Origin: Takakia lepidozioides
Taxonomy: Eukaryota > Streptophyta > Takakiopsida > Takakiales > Takakiaceae
Assembly: GCA_030704615.1 (NCBI GenBank)
Contig: CM060734.1
Coordinates: forward strand, 51,662,042 to 51,726,041
Direction: 5' to 3'
Length of the DNA: 64,000 bases
Positions within the stretch are counted from its first letter, which is position 1; each line of letters opens with the position of its first letter. A program made the translations under genes and the position numbers. This document shows positions 12,250-24,309 of the stretch, piece by piece. The notes under the pieces were generated by a model. The model was given only the letters and a program-made list of their open reading frames with translations. It searched no databases and was not told the DNA's origin.

Positions 12250-14132
12250 GATACCTCTGTCCTGCATCATCTTTCTTACTTTTGCTGTATCATTCCACCT
12301 ACCAGCAGCAGCATAAATGTTTGATAGCAGCACATAAGTTGGAGCGTGCTGTGAATCCCACTTGAGAAGGCATTCTGCTGCGCATTCTGCTACCTCCACA
12401 TTGACATGAATTCTGCAAGCACCAAGTAAGGCCCCCCACACCCCAGCACCTGGTTCGACCGGCATTTTGTAAATGAAGTCCTCTGCCTCATCCAATCGGC
12501 CTGCACGGCCAAGGATGTCCACCATGCAGCCAAAGTGCTCCACTGTAGGAGTGAGGCCATGATCTTGGCTCATCGAATCAAAATACTGACGGCCTTCATC
12601 CACTAGACCCCCATGGCTGCATGCACAAAGAACACATGTAAAGGTGACACCATCTGGTTTCAACCCTTTCTTTCGCATTTGTTCAAATAGAGTGAGGGCC
12701 TCTTCACCACACCCATGCTGAGCATATCCAGTGATCATTGCACTCCATGAGACCACATTTCGTTCAGCCATATTGTCAAACACTCGACGTGCATCATGCA
12801 TGCTCCCACATTTGGCATACATGTCAATGAGGGTAGTCTCAAGGATAATATCTGGAGCAATTCCAGCTTTCACGATGTCAGCATGAACCTCCATACCCTT
12901 TTCGAGGGCTGCCAGGCTGGCACAAGCATTAAGAACACAGACAAACGTGACAATGTTGGGCATCACCCCTTTCAATATCATTTGCTCATAGATCTGGAAA
13001 GCCTGCATACCACACCCATGCTCAGCGTATCCTGCAATCATCGCACTCCACGAGACCACATTTCGTTCAGCCATATTATCAAATACTTGACGGGCATCCT
13101 TCAGGTTCCCACATTTTGCATACATGGCAGCAAGGGCAGTCTCCAGGATGATATCTGGTGCAATTCCCGATTTGATGATGTCCCCATGGACCTCTATGCC
13201 ATTTCCCAAGGCTCGTAGGCTGGCACATGCCTTGAGAACACAAATGAAAGTGACATTGTCTGGAGTCACTCCTTCCCGTATCATTTTCTGATAGAGCTCA
13301 ACAGCCTCCCTACCATGCCCTTGCTGAGAGTATCCTGTGATCATTATAGTCCAAGTAAACACATTTCGTTCAGGCATATTGTCAAACAATTGCCGTGCAT
13401 CCACCAAGCTTCTGCATTTGACATACATGTTGACAAGGTTGTTAAGTAGAAAGATGGTGGGCTTCAATCCACTTTGAATGATGTGGGCATGCACCTGCTG
13501 TCCCTCTGCTAGGCCTTGCATGTTGATGCACTCCTGCAAGAGACAGACATAGGTATCGGAGTCCACTGAAATGCCTTGTTGGTTCAAAATTTGTAGGGCC
13601 TCTTTCACCTCTCCTGCCATACATAGTGTCCTCACATCACCACATAGTAGTTGACCTTGTATCCTGGCAGCTAGCTCTGCTTTCACCCAAGGAGGATTTG
13701 ACCAACTATCCATCCAAAGGGCCACCTTTGTGCATTTATGTTTGAAGTCTGGTGCTCTTGGACTTCTCTGTATGAACCACCCGAGAGCAGCTGAGAAGCC
13801 ACAGAGTATTTTAACCACAAATGAGGCTACCACCACTGATCTCCAAGCCTCCTCAAATATGAGACAACAGCCTCGAGCAACCCACCTGGAAACACCATCC
13901 TACAACACCCTGCACCACTCTAAACATCCATAGCAGTAGGAAGAACCAGGTTTAAGCTGCCTTTTCAGCAATGAGAGACAAATATCATGCAGCTTCAGTC
14001 ACAAGCAGTCCGTGACAAACTCTTTAACATACTAAATGCAACGTAGCCTCACCTTATGAACACTGTTGTCCCACCACAGTGAAGGATCCGAGAAAAACTC
14101 CTGCCAGAGCCGTTCCGTGCTCTCTGCTTGAT
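11833..14132 (-). CDS. PDF-motif PPR-DYW protein (exons 14132-14053 and 13767-11833)
   Basis: Predicted organellar RNA-editing factor. The 3' exon encodes a long run of PLS-type PPR repeats ([31 protein letters not shown] and similar), E/E+ motifs, and a complete DYW cytidine-deaminase-like domain with HSEKLA, CSDCH and terminal [14 protein letters not shown]. The exon begins at an ATACAG acceptor at 13767 with APDFKHK and then [13 protein letters not shown]. The upstream exon 14132-14053 encodes [19 protein letters not shown] and ends at AAG|GTGAGG. Both join in phase 0 across a 285 bp intron and together form a complete PDF motif as known from OSB single-stranded-DNA-binding proteins. A further 5' exon is likely, because the 14132 acceptor is in phase 2; a candidate ends at 15039 (GCTGAG|GTCAGTG). 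The reading frame is intact. No transit peptide can be assigned without the first exon. Confidence 0.85.
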
Positions 14133-15902
14133 CTGTGTGCAGGAAGCACAAGACCATGAGAAATTGCCGGTGCTACTTGCCACGGCTTGTAGTAAGGAAA
14201 ACTAGTGCTTCAAGATAGATCCTCTACAGCTCCTACTTGTCCTGGGCCTTAAGGAAAGGCTATCATAGGCTTTCCATAAGAGGAGGCACCCACCCTTTCT
14301 AAGGCATGGTTTGACTATTACCATCATAGCCAGATGAGACACATATCTGTATCAAATTGGGGAACAGATACTATCCTCTAGAAAGCCCTTCACACAAGCA
14401 TCAACTTGCTGTGTGTGAGCTGCCCAGCAATTAGAGCCCAACGGGGCCAGGGCTTTAGGCTCAGCTTCAAAATTTTGAAAGAGCAGAGGTGCAGGGAGAA
14501 GGGGAAAGAGAGAGAAATGAAGAGATATATCACTATACAGTTTACCACAGCCTTGTGGATACAGACATCATGCCTAATTTGGAGGGACCAAAAAGGGCAG
14601 AAAAGGGTAACCTGAATTCACCGATTCCATAAAGCTCAATGTGCTCATGAACACCTGTCTCCCGCATGACACTAACCCACACATCATGCCATCCCCACTT
14701 GTGTCCCACACACCACAACCGGCCAGTATCTTAGACTGGAAAAACCTCCCCATAAACCATGCCCACAGGCAAAATGATTAGCCGAGGACCAATTGTCGTT
14801 CCTTTCACTCTTTAGCGCTTCTGCAACAGACTTGACGATTCATTCCACTGTAGAGAACTCAACCACTATTCAATCAACAGATGCATTTGGCCCAATGGGC
14901 ATGGGTGTATTTAACAAAGTGAGCCAGACTCTGATTATGACAGGATAAAAGAGACAGAGAGTGGCACCTAAGAGCCAATGCCCTTCCTGCCCTACCTGTC
15001 CTTAACTATTGGCATACATATGTGAGAATAACACTGACCTCAGCAATGTTTTGGCGAATGCTGCTCTTGTCGACGAAGGCCATAAGGGAGCGCCGCAAGG
15101 CAGGCATGCCCTCCACAAGGGTCATGCTTTGTGTCTGTCTGCTCCTTCAAATCTGCTACCGGAATTTGGACGTTACTTCACAGTATGTAAAAGTTACCAA
15201 GACAAAAAAGAACTCGAGAAATAAATAGGACCCAGAAAGAAAGGCGTTCAGAGTAGGTGCAAATAAATCAAGCTATCAATCTCCTCAGGGTGGAAGGCAC
15301 CTGGCATAGGTCGAGTTAAACCTTTTCGAGCTTGTCTTGACGGTTCTCCAAACAATTACAAGTTCAGTACGGGATTGGAAGCTGCAGAACTGTAATTTAT
15401 TGGTCATTACACATTGGGGGATTAGAGGAGAAAGAGGAAAGTTGAGGCCACTGGGAAGCTGATGTGTGAAGGCAGAGATGGTTACAAATGATGCAGCGAT
15501 TTGAAGGGGTAGTGTAGAGTTCCACAAAGAGTGTAAAACGCGATGACAATTTGACAACACAGGACAACACGAGCTGCACCCACATTATCCTCGTCCATTG
15601 CTCGTTGGAAATGGCACATTTTGCAGTAAGATTCTCTCAGCTCACCACAGACAATTAAAACACTAAGTTTCGGCATTTCTACTACCCAATTCTGTGCATC
15701 ACCCAATTCCACACATTTTCCTACAGGGATCCCCGCCTCCATCGAGCAAAGTACAAATTTCCTCCTTGGGAAAACCAAGTTGCTGTTCTAAATGCAAGGA
15801 AAATTCGATTCGATGGTGCACGGAGACAAAAACCTCGCACAGGACGTAAGAACCGTGGGGAAAGAGCGAACGGAAGAGGCCGTGAGACAGCAGCAGCCGC
15901 GA
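14133..15902. other. Upstream region / large intron of PDF-PPR gene
   Basis: Minus-strand sequence at about 15120-15039 ends in GCTGAG|GTCAGTG and contains AFVDKSS, similar in position and donor to the OB-fold-like exon at 32180-32306 (AYVDKDD, GCCGAG|GTCAGTG). It may therefore be an upstream exon of the gene at 11.8-14.1 kb. The rest (14133-15038 and 15121-15902) shows no supported coding sequence. Confidence 0.35.
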
Positions 15903-18190
15903 TGAGAAGTCCCTCTCTATGCATCGCTGCATCAACTCCAGCGATGGCTGCTGCCTCATGATTCGCGTACGTGGGCCAGAGCGCTTGGTTTTGCGGAACA
16001 TCGGGTGCAGGAAATCTTTTCTCTCTCCCACTCTTTCTTCTCCCTCTCTGCTATCCCCTTCTGTCCCAGGAAAGGTCGAGTCTTTAAGAGGGCAAATAAC
16101 TTAGAAGGGAAGCCGTGAGCAGTGAACCAAAAACAGAAGTGGGAGGTAGAAGAGGAAATTCAGTCAGCGATTTTGCGATCTTTCATCCTTTCACATGTTT
16201 CATTCCTTTTTGTTCAAGGAAATTCTTCCTTTTCAGTAGAGTGTCCATGCAATTGCAAGAGCTGCCTGATGACAACGCTTGGTTGAAAGGAACAATGCAA
16301 GCCCTGCCTCCCAGGAATAAACTAGTCCATGATTTGTAAGACCGAGGTTTTAATAGACAGATTGTCTGTGTAGTAGGTATGTTGGTTACAATCAGTTTCT
16401 GAAGATGTTCTCGTTGCCACTGGTTTCTTATTATGTTTGTGGCATCACACACACTGATAGTACCTTTACAGTCAACGCTGCTTGTGAAGGCATGAAATCC
16501 ATGCTCCTACAAACAAAACCAGTTGTTCATGCCTCATCTCAAGAAGCTGACTTCCTGAAATGTAGAGAGCATTGCTAGTGTGTGCCCTTTATTCCGGCAC
16601 AAGTGTTATTCGGATGGGTACGATTGGTTCCGACTTCAATGATGATGGAGGGGCTTCAGTCTCCCGTGAGGAGCTCCTGAGAAATTGGTTTGATAGCATC
16701 ATCAGCTTTCAGAGGCAAGGGGAAGAACCATGTATGAAGAGATCCCTCTGGTCAACTCATGCTTACACGTCCCTGTAAATTCTTGACATGGCCTGTCATA
16801 AGGTATTCCTTGACTTCGCTGTGTTGCTCACTTGAATTGCAATCATCACCATGCCGCCACACGAAGAGGGAAATTATGTCTCTGTGGTTGCAGGTCAAAC
16901 TGAAGCACAAAATGGGAGAATGCAGCCATTGACCCTTTGGCTATGACATGACCAGGAGGGCACGGTCCCACTCCTTAACCACCTTCTACTTGAAAAAAAT
17001 TTCTCCAAGCTTCTCCACATCAATATTTGGACACTTGGACATTGCCTGCAACCGCACGTAGCACTCTACAACACTCAGATCCCTTGGCAAGTAACTAACT
17101 CATGAAGCCCACAACACAAACTGGGTGCATGCCATTTTGGCAACAACATGTGTAACCAGACCTAAATCTCAAGAAACAAGAACTCCCCTGAATTACTAGC
17201 AAGGCATGATAAAAGCCACCAGCAAGCAGAAGTATCGCTTCCACAGGTGACAAAGGCTTGGGATCACTGCAAGTCTAGCTCCTCGATTCAATGATCTTTA
17301 TGGAAATATAATCAGCAAGACTAACATCATGCGATTTTGGATTGAGTGAGACCTGGCAACAACCAGAGGGGTGGGAGAGAGACACGAACTTGTGAAGCTC
17401 TCTTCTTCTTCACGTATGTAATGAAGACTAGCTTGCCTTCTGGGGTAACATGCCATTTGCTACAGCCTTGTGAACATAGGACGCCCCCGAATTTGCACCG
17501 AGGACACCGCAGGGAGGGGGGCGAAAGGACAACAGCAGAGCAGATTGACTCGGTGCAGGTATATCATACTTGAGGTTCTTTCGCTCAGCTTAGGCAGTCG
17601 AGACACTGCTGAAAGCTGTGACCTTTCTTCCCTCTGTTCTAGGTCGTATTTGTCGATTTAAAAGCTTTCTAGAAAATCTGAAATGCAACATCACCACTCT
17701 TAAAGGTAAGTCCCACTATTGTAGCAATCTTTGGATCTCTTTCATACCAACCTCTTTCAATCTACAAAGATGGCACAGGGCTTTTTGGTTGGAAAAGTAA
17801 TGGCAGCGCATCACCTTTCTCCTTCAAGTTTGAAATGATGCACTTTCTTTCATGCACATTGCTTGTTTCACCAGTAATCCCCACAAGAACAAACTCCATC
17901 TTGAAAGTGGTGAAAGCGGTTAACATCCCGTACAACAATACATCGCCCGACAATTTTGGAGATGAACTTGGTGGCCATGTGGCAGTCACTACACACCCGA
18001 AGGTTCTTGATGACACGGATAGGCATCCCAGGAGGCATGCTGATCAAACCAAAAGCAATGGCCAGTTTCTCACTGTGGTGGCAAAGAGAAAACTCCTTTA
18101 GCTCCTCCACATCATGCAATACAAAACGTGTGTCAGGCACATAGCCAGCAACCTTCATCTGCCCAGACAACCACAGCTCACTCTTGATCT
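15903..18190. repeat. Near-identical duplication, copy B (left part)
   Basis: This is the second copy of 9867-12161. It ends where a foreign AC-rich element begins. The right part of the same copy resumes at 25220 with GGATCTCCTGAATTTGTGG, exactly where copy A continues at 12156. Confidence 0.95.
17868..18190 (-). pseudogene. PPR-DYW C-terminus in duplication copy B, truncated
   Basis: The minus strand encodes the complete DYW domain end (HSEKLA, CSDCH, CSCGDYW) nearly identical to the gene in copy A, with one Glu codon missing. Its upstream part is cut off by the 7 kb insertion. The rest of the E domain reappears at 25220-25313. As it stands it is a 3' fragment with no PPR repeats. Confidence 0.9.
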
Positions 18191-18362
18191 ACCACACAAT
18201 TATAATGCCCCCATTCACTGGGCGATCTCAAACAGCCAGCTCTGGCCCTCATTATCTTGTCCCGTGTCACACCATCAGCCCACACCCTAGTCAAGGTAGC
18301 TTCTGCTTCACAAATCAAACAACACCCAAAACCACCAAGCCTACAACCAAACTACACTGTCA

Positions 18363-19187
18363 ATGCACATGACTGCCTTAAATCCCCAGACACTACACAC
18401 ACCTAGTGTAGTATATATATGCTGCCAAACACAAATATTATATACCACACTTTCCTACATTACATCTAGCATTACCCCACAGGAAAATAACAAACCCGAA
18501 CATAGACATTTTTGCTCACCAAAACCCGGTCCACAAATTACCTTAGCTGCTACTCCTCCAAATTCATGTATGCAAATGGTAAGTGCCAAGCAACCCTTGT
18601 TTAATACATATGGCCTGCTGTGCCTGAACATTGTAACATCCCTACTACCTTGGCCCACCATAGAAGATACAATACTTGCTGGAAGAAAAAACTGCATTTA
18701 CACAAAACCGCCCACATTAATCAGATCATATGACTATGCTACACATCTCCTAGGGTTCAGACATATATACCTGCTGGTGATCTCTCATACCATAACAACA
18801 CCCCCGACCTGTCTGGTTGGCCACATGGACAACATTACTCGGCTGCTGGATCCTCTCTGTCTGATAATGCATCACGCTGTACTAACCCCGCTTGCCCCCC
18901 CATTCCCTTATCCATACAAAAAATGGACACTCCAATTCCAAAATTCCACTACAAAACAAACTGGATACAATCACATGCCCCTTCAAAAATCATATGTACG
19001 GCTTGCTACATCCACTGACCATAATATAAAACCCCAATGCTGGATACCTTGTTACTGGCCCACCTCTTCTACTCTGGACTTGTCGTCCTTACCCCCACAA
19101 TGCTCTGCAAATCGCAATAACTGCAAACCCATGAACAACTATATGCCACCCATTACCACTACCTCGCACAATCAATCTACTTCCTAG
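18363..19187 (+). other. Long open frame in AC-rich element, unassigned
   Basis: A 274-codon frame rich in Thr, Pro, Ser, Asn and His. Low T and G content makes stop codons rare, so the length is weak evidence for coding. I recognise no domain. It may be a decayed ORF1-like region or pure composition artefact. Confidence 0.25.
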
Positions 19188-19296
19188 AACCCCATTTACT
19201 GGCCCCCGTACACAACCCTCAGAACAGCACATACCTCAACAAAGACTGCTCCATCCTCTATGCCAATAACTACTACAAAAACAGCCGCATACCTAT

Positions 19297-20430
19297 ATAC
19301 TACACAATTAAGACAGACTGAATGCCAAATACAAAATACCACTGTTCATACCCCTGGGGCCGCCAAGCAGACTACAAATATTGCCAAGCGGTTATTATCA
19401 CACGAAGGTAGATCTCTGTCTATAACTGAGACAACACCCCCTCCCAAGCAACTGCCCTGCTACAACACACAAGATACACCACTTGCTGTAAAAAGCTGCG
19501 CCCACATCACCCCCACCACAGCAGTAAACCCATATACATATGCTACAAAAACAATTGCATGCCTATATAGTTGGCAGACATTGTCCACAGATACAGCAAT
19601 GGCGCACCTGAGGCGTGACTCCACGTCTAGCAATACCTCTAAAATTAACAACACACAAACAAAAAAGAAATACCTGTCACAACGCATCATTCAAAAGATC
19701 CTTGCTTCAATCACAAGAAGGTCTCATGCCGCAATAAAATTCTATTCCCAACACATTGCACAGCGCGACCTCCAGCTGTGTATCATTAAATCGCTTACTC
19801 CATCCCACTGTCCCCCTCTATACCATGTTCAGAGTCAAGACCCCAAGCAAGGCCCCCTCTGTGTAATCACATTTGACAAAGCCTCTGCCAACATAGAACC
19901 AAAAAACAGAACAGGAACCAATCAATTATGCTTACCAAACCCATGTCCACAAAACACCTCCGTTGATATCCCTCGAAACCCCATGCAGCCTACAAATACT
20001 GTCGCACATCTCTTGCCGGACGCGGATAGATCTTTGTGTGTAACTGATGCAACACCCCCTCTCTCTTAACTGCCTTGCTACACCATGCAAGATACATCAT
20101 TTGTTATTAAAAGCTACATCCACATCGATTGGCAGCTACTGTATGCAGATACAACATTGATGCACCTGCGGCCCGATACCACATGCAGCAATATATTTAG
20201 AACTCATAACACACGAACAAACCATACTGATTCCTTCCTAGTAACCATACACATGCAAACTATTTACAGCCTGATATATGAATACTTTCAGAAATCCACG
20301 ATGCTCTACAACCACATATCAATTACAACGAACTGTACCTCAGCCCCCATTAAACAGCCCATGTTAGTTACAAGGTTGAGGCATACTGAATGCCAATTAC
20401 AAACGCCTGGCAACACCATGATACCAAAAA
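19297..20430. repeat. Imperfect tandem duplication, ~620 bp, in AC-rich element
   Basis: The segment around 19390-19700 recurs around 20005-20240. For example, GGTAGATCTCTGTCTATAAC at 19405 matches GGATAGATCTTTGTGTGTAA at about 20023, both followed by ACAACACCCC or CAACACCCC. The translated products also align (RSLSITETTPP against RSLCVTDATPP, then LPCYNTQDT against LPCYTMQDT). ACTGAATGCCAA at 19317 recurs at 20386. The open frames at 19260-20069 and 20085-20468 are the two copies. Confidence 0.7.
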
Positions 20431-20454
20431 ATCAGATACAACGAACCATGAATC

Positions 20455-21358
20455 ATGCTGCTTCATGATTACATCCCTGGCCCCCCTTACCGCCATCAAA
20501 ACTCAGCAATATGCACTCTACCGCCACAGTGCCCCATTCAAAAGACTCGAGCCTCAATTTCAATATTATGGTCTCACATCACCAACAAATACTACCAAGA
20601 CATTGCAAACTGCTCCAACCAACTATACATCAACAGCGCTCCGCACAACTCACAGATCATGCAATATCCCTCAACTCTCGCTACCACATATCACAAATCT
20701 CAAATCCCTAATTCACTAATGCCTCCAAATTGGGCTGCTGTCAGCCCCTATAACCTCATGCATCTCTCACAATTGCCCCACTGCAACAGGAAACAATTAC
20801 CCTCACAACCTGGCAAAATAGCTCCATCTACACTACCAAACCAGACGCTCTCTTACCCCCAGCATTCCACCCTTGCTCCTACCTGCAACCGACTCACAAA
20901 TACTTGGACTGAGTCTAAATCAACCAGATACACATAGACAGGCCCCTTACTTCTGCACTGCACACCGGATCCTACAAAAACCCATTAAAAAACCCCTACT
21001 AATTCCACACATAATGCAGGCAGAAAGCTCACCACATAAAAAAGAGCTGCCATCTGCAGGACCTCCAAAAGTCGACCTTGCCCCCCCCTGTCACACTCAA
21101 AACTCACTCGTAACCACCCTGACAACCACCCTGACAACGCTCAACCTGTCAAGCACTCAACCTCTACTGAAGCATACCTCCGTGAGAGCTCTTGTTGCCC
21201 GGAACCAAGCCCATGCACAGATCCAAGCCCACTGTGCCCCGCCCAACTTTCAAACCCATGGATATCGTCCAAATAACACACTCCACATTCATCCAAGGGG
21301 CTTTTTCCCTATCCATTTCATCCCCATTCACACCAAAAAACGAAATACAAAACTATAA
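20455..21358 (+). other. AC-rich open stretches, unassigned
   Basis: Overlapping frames of 160 and 161 codons continue the AC-rich composition. There are short GACAACCACCCT-type repeats near 21110-21145. No recognised domain; coding is doubtful. Confidence 0.2.
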
Positions 21359-21359
21359 T

Positions 21360-22440
21360 AAATAATGCAATAATTAATAATAAAAATAACAAGCCTCAAA
21401 CGGCAATTGGCTCTCTTGCTTTGTACCCCCAACTCATTTGCCCAGTTTGGGAAGGTCAGGCAACCCGGACGAAGTAGGAGGGTCGATGGGAGGTAGACAG
21501 CTGGGTGGTTTTTTTTTTTTTTTTAAAAAAAATGGGCATGGGATGGGGCGGTGGGCCCCCTCCACCATGGCCTCCAAAAACTATATAAGGAGGGTAAGGA
21601 GTGTATACATTTTATTAGAATTCTCCGGCCTCTCTTGGGTGGGCTCTGCAAGCCGAGCCCCCTTAGAAAAAAAAAAATTGGAACCTCAACCATCATCTAA
21701 TTAGAATATCTCTTACTACCGTAGTACCTTTGGCAAGTTCAACAATCATCTGTCGAATATTTATTTTATTTTGAGAATTTCATTTCAATATATGGAACAT
21801 TCTCAAAGATGCTTACATTTAATTTCACAAAATCAATTTCCAAAATTTTCAACAATCTTTGAAATATTAAAATTTGTGTCGAAATTGCCAAGGTACTACG
21901 GTATGCAACACCAACAATTACTACACTTTTTGTACACGTTTGGTTTCTGATGCTTTGCTTTGGTAACAACATAAGCAGTGTTTTTCTTAAGAAATTTGGA
22001 AAACAGCACGAGTGGCTACAGAGTTTTGCAAAAAATAGCTGTATATTCTGTTCATCCACTGAATTTCATCCCTTCATGTACTTCAATCCATTTATATCAT
22101 CCATATTTGGCGAATTCATCCATAATTTATTTTTTATTTGGAGAAATTTGGCGATTTCATCCATGAAATAATAGGGAATTTGCGACAGAATATTTTATTT
22201 TATTTTTTGAGGTCGAAATCTGGCGAAAATTAGCCAATAAAAAAGCGCTCAACATAAGAGGAAGGTAAGACTATAAGACTAGGGAGCATGACTCAACACC
22301 AATCAGCACCTTGACACGGTGTAAGGTACTTTGACCACATTTTCTCCATTGACTTGCATGTCTCCGCAAAGTCTCTCTCTACAAGAGAGAGCCAATAAAA
22401 ATAATGGTTTAAAAAATAATTCTCATATATTCGGACTCTG
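21360..22440. other. AT-rich island nested in the AC-rich element
   Basis: Composition switches sharply from AC-rich to AT-rich at about 21360 and back at about 22440. The island contains a T17A8 tract (about 21510-21535), a TATA-like ACTATATAAGG at about 21580, and repeats of ATTTGGCGA/AATTTCATCC between 22060 and 22165. It carries no gene I recognise. A nested insertion is likely, but its ends cannot be fixed. Confidence 0.45.
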
Positions 22441-23486
22441 TCTTCTCATAACACATAAACTGAAACCCAACAATATTACATATGCACATACACTATTACA
22501 GGCATACATCTACTAAATGATTAAGTTGCCACCATACATCCCACCCTACATTCTATCAGAAAAAACAACACATCAGATTCCTAGGCACATAGCCATACTC
22601 ACTCCCTAGTGCCAGAGCCAAAGATGGGCAGTCATCAGCGCTGAGTAACTTGCTATGACTACAACAAACAACTACCAGCAGTTAACAACCCTTTTCAAAG
22701 TAGCAAAAATAGGTCAACACAGACTGCAAGAGGAACTGAATATGATTCTGAATCAGGATATATAACCGCAACACTCTCTTGCTGCTCCTCCCCAACGAAT
22801 TCCTTCTGTTGAAAATACAAACCCACATCCTGCTTTGCAAGCCAAGAGTCTCCTGCCCCCATTGTAGCTGTCAACGGAACCCCAAATTAAAATTACTCCC
22901 CCCTCTTCATAATATTAGCACTGTAATCACAGTATAAATCCACGCTCGCCTATTACTGTACCGATGTTGTATTGACGGAACCAAGGCATGTAACCAAATT
23001 TTCTTACTGTCCCACAGCCACCAAAACACGACATTTGCCACTCAACTCCCTTCAAAGTAAAAGCCATATAAAAACACAACGCCCCTGTGAATTGGGCATC
23101 CCGCGCGCTACAGGTCCCATTCCATGCTCTCTCAAATTCAGACACACCACACATACTCAGGAAAAGGCCCTAAATATACATCAAACACTGAACCAACATC
23201 CTATATGGAAATGCCCAGCTAACTTTCAAGTACCAAGGCCACAAATATTCCAGAAATAGCTGCTTTCATAACTAACCAACACCAGCCCCTCATAACCATA
23301 TGCCATCTACAGAAACACCTCCCCCCTCACTCCACAAACCCTAAAGAAGTCTTTCGCATTTTAATCTTTTATCGAACTTGCAGGCCCAAATGCAAGCTGC
23401 TGCAGTATCCTTCACCTCGCAAAAAGCTTAACTGCAGGAACAAAAACATGACGTATCCTTAACGCAACCCAGCCCCCAATGCACTA
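22441..23486. other. AC-rich element, noncoding by inspection
   Basis: The AC-rich composition resumes, with only short open frames and no recognised motif. Confidence 0.4.
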
Positions 23487-23843
23487 GTGCAGTTACCCAG
23501 GAGCCTCTATGGTATTGGTACTACAACTTTAGTTGAGGCCTACGCTATAACGTTGGGAACGCAGCTGCATGAAGCTCTAAATGATGTTGATAAATTGGGG
23601 AATATTTATCAAGGACTCCTTAAGCATGTCGCCTCGAAATTTGGTGGCTTAGCAAATTTACCGGCTATCAACCCCATTGCATGCACCAACTCCCCTATCA
23701 CCAGGACCCTCTTCATACTCAAACATATGCACATCTCTGGACACTACTATGCGCACAATCCAACTTCATTACACATCCCTAGAAAATGCTTGGGACACAA
23801 GCCCACAAATTCATCTCTTCAACCCAGACAACATACCTCGTAA
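23487..23843 (+). other. Coding-like patch of balanced composition
   Basis: The first 62 codons (23487-23672) have normal base balance and read as a plausible helical protein (LVEAYAITLGTQLHEALNDV, then LLKHVASKFGGL). The remaining codons return to the Thr/His/Pro-rich pattern of the surrounding element. I do not recognise the family. It may be a fragment captured by the element or an exon of the element's own protein. Confidence 0.3.
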
Positions 23844-24255
23844 ACAAACCACTCTAAAATTCTTTATGCAATTTAACATCACCACAGTCAGACAACTTAC
23901 AGATGCTAATGGCACCAGACTTATCGACCCACATGCTTTTCGACTAAAATACCATAAACCATCATCGCGCTCCCAACATGTTCATTTGGAACACCTCCAA
24001 ACACTACTATGTTTTCCCACTCCTGCTTGTTTAACCCACACATGTCCACGACAATGTAACTCTTCGCCCCATCACCCATGGGAGCTACTCCCTCGCTATT
24101 CATCGAGCCCGACGCAAAACCAAATCCAATCAATATTCCATGGCTTCGCCCTAAACCCAACAAGCGTCCACCCCATACAACCAGCTCAAACACCCCAACC
24201 ACAGCCACCACAACCAAATACTATATCGTCCCCACTTGCTATTCAACCCACATGA
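23677..24255 (+). pseudogene. LINE ORF2 C-terminus-like segment
   Basis: Residues around 23839-24003 read LKFFMQFNITTVRQLTDANG and then LIDPHAFRLKYHKP. This matches the general pattern 'I-x-T-V-x-D/Q-L...G...F...Y' that follows the reverse-transcriptase domain in plant and algal LINE ORF2 proteins. The rest of the 192-codon frame is Pro/Gln/Thr-rich and not recognised. The reverse-transcriptase catalytic part is absent upstream. Similarity was judged by eye, so confidence is moderate to low. Confidence 0.35.
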
Positions 24256-24309
24256 CACCCCGTAACACCCGCCCACACATTAGAGGAAATACAAGGCATA
24301 ACTCAAAAA

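Noticed and set aside
18363-21358. A series of long plus-strand open frames that could be read as a multi-gene viral or plasmid-like operon
   Set aside because: Low T and G content makes stops rare. The frames lack recognisable domains, and two of them are copies of one tandemly duplicated segment.
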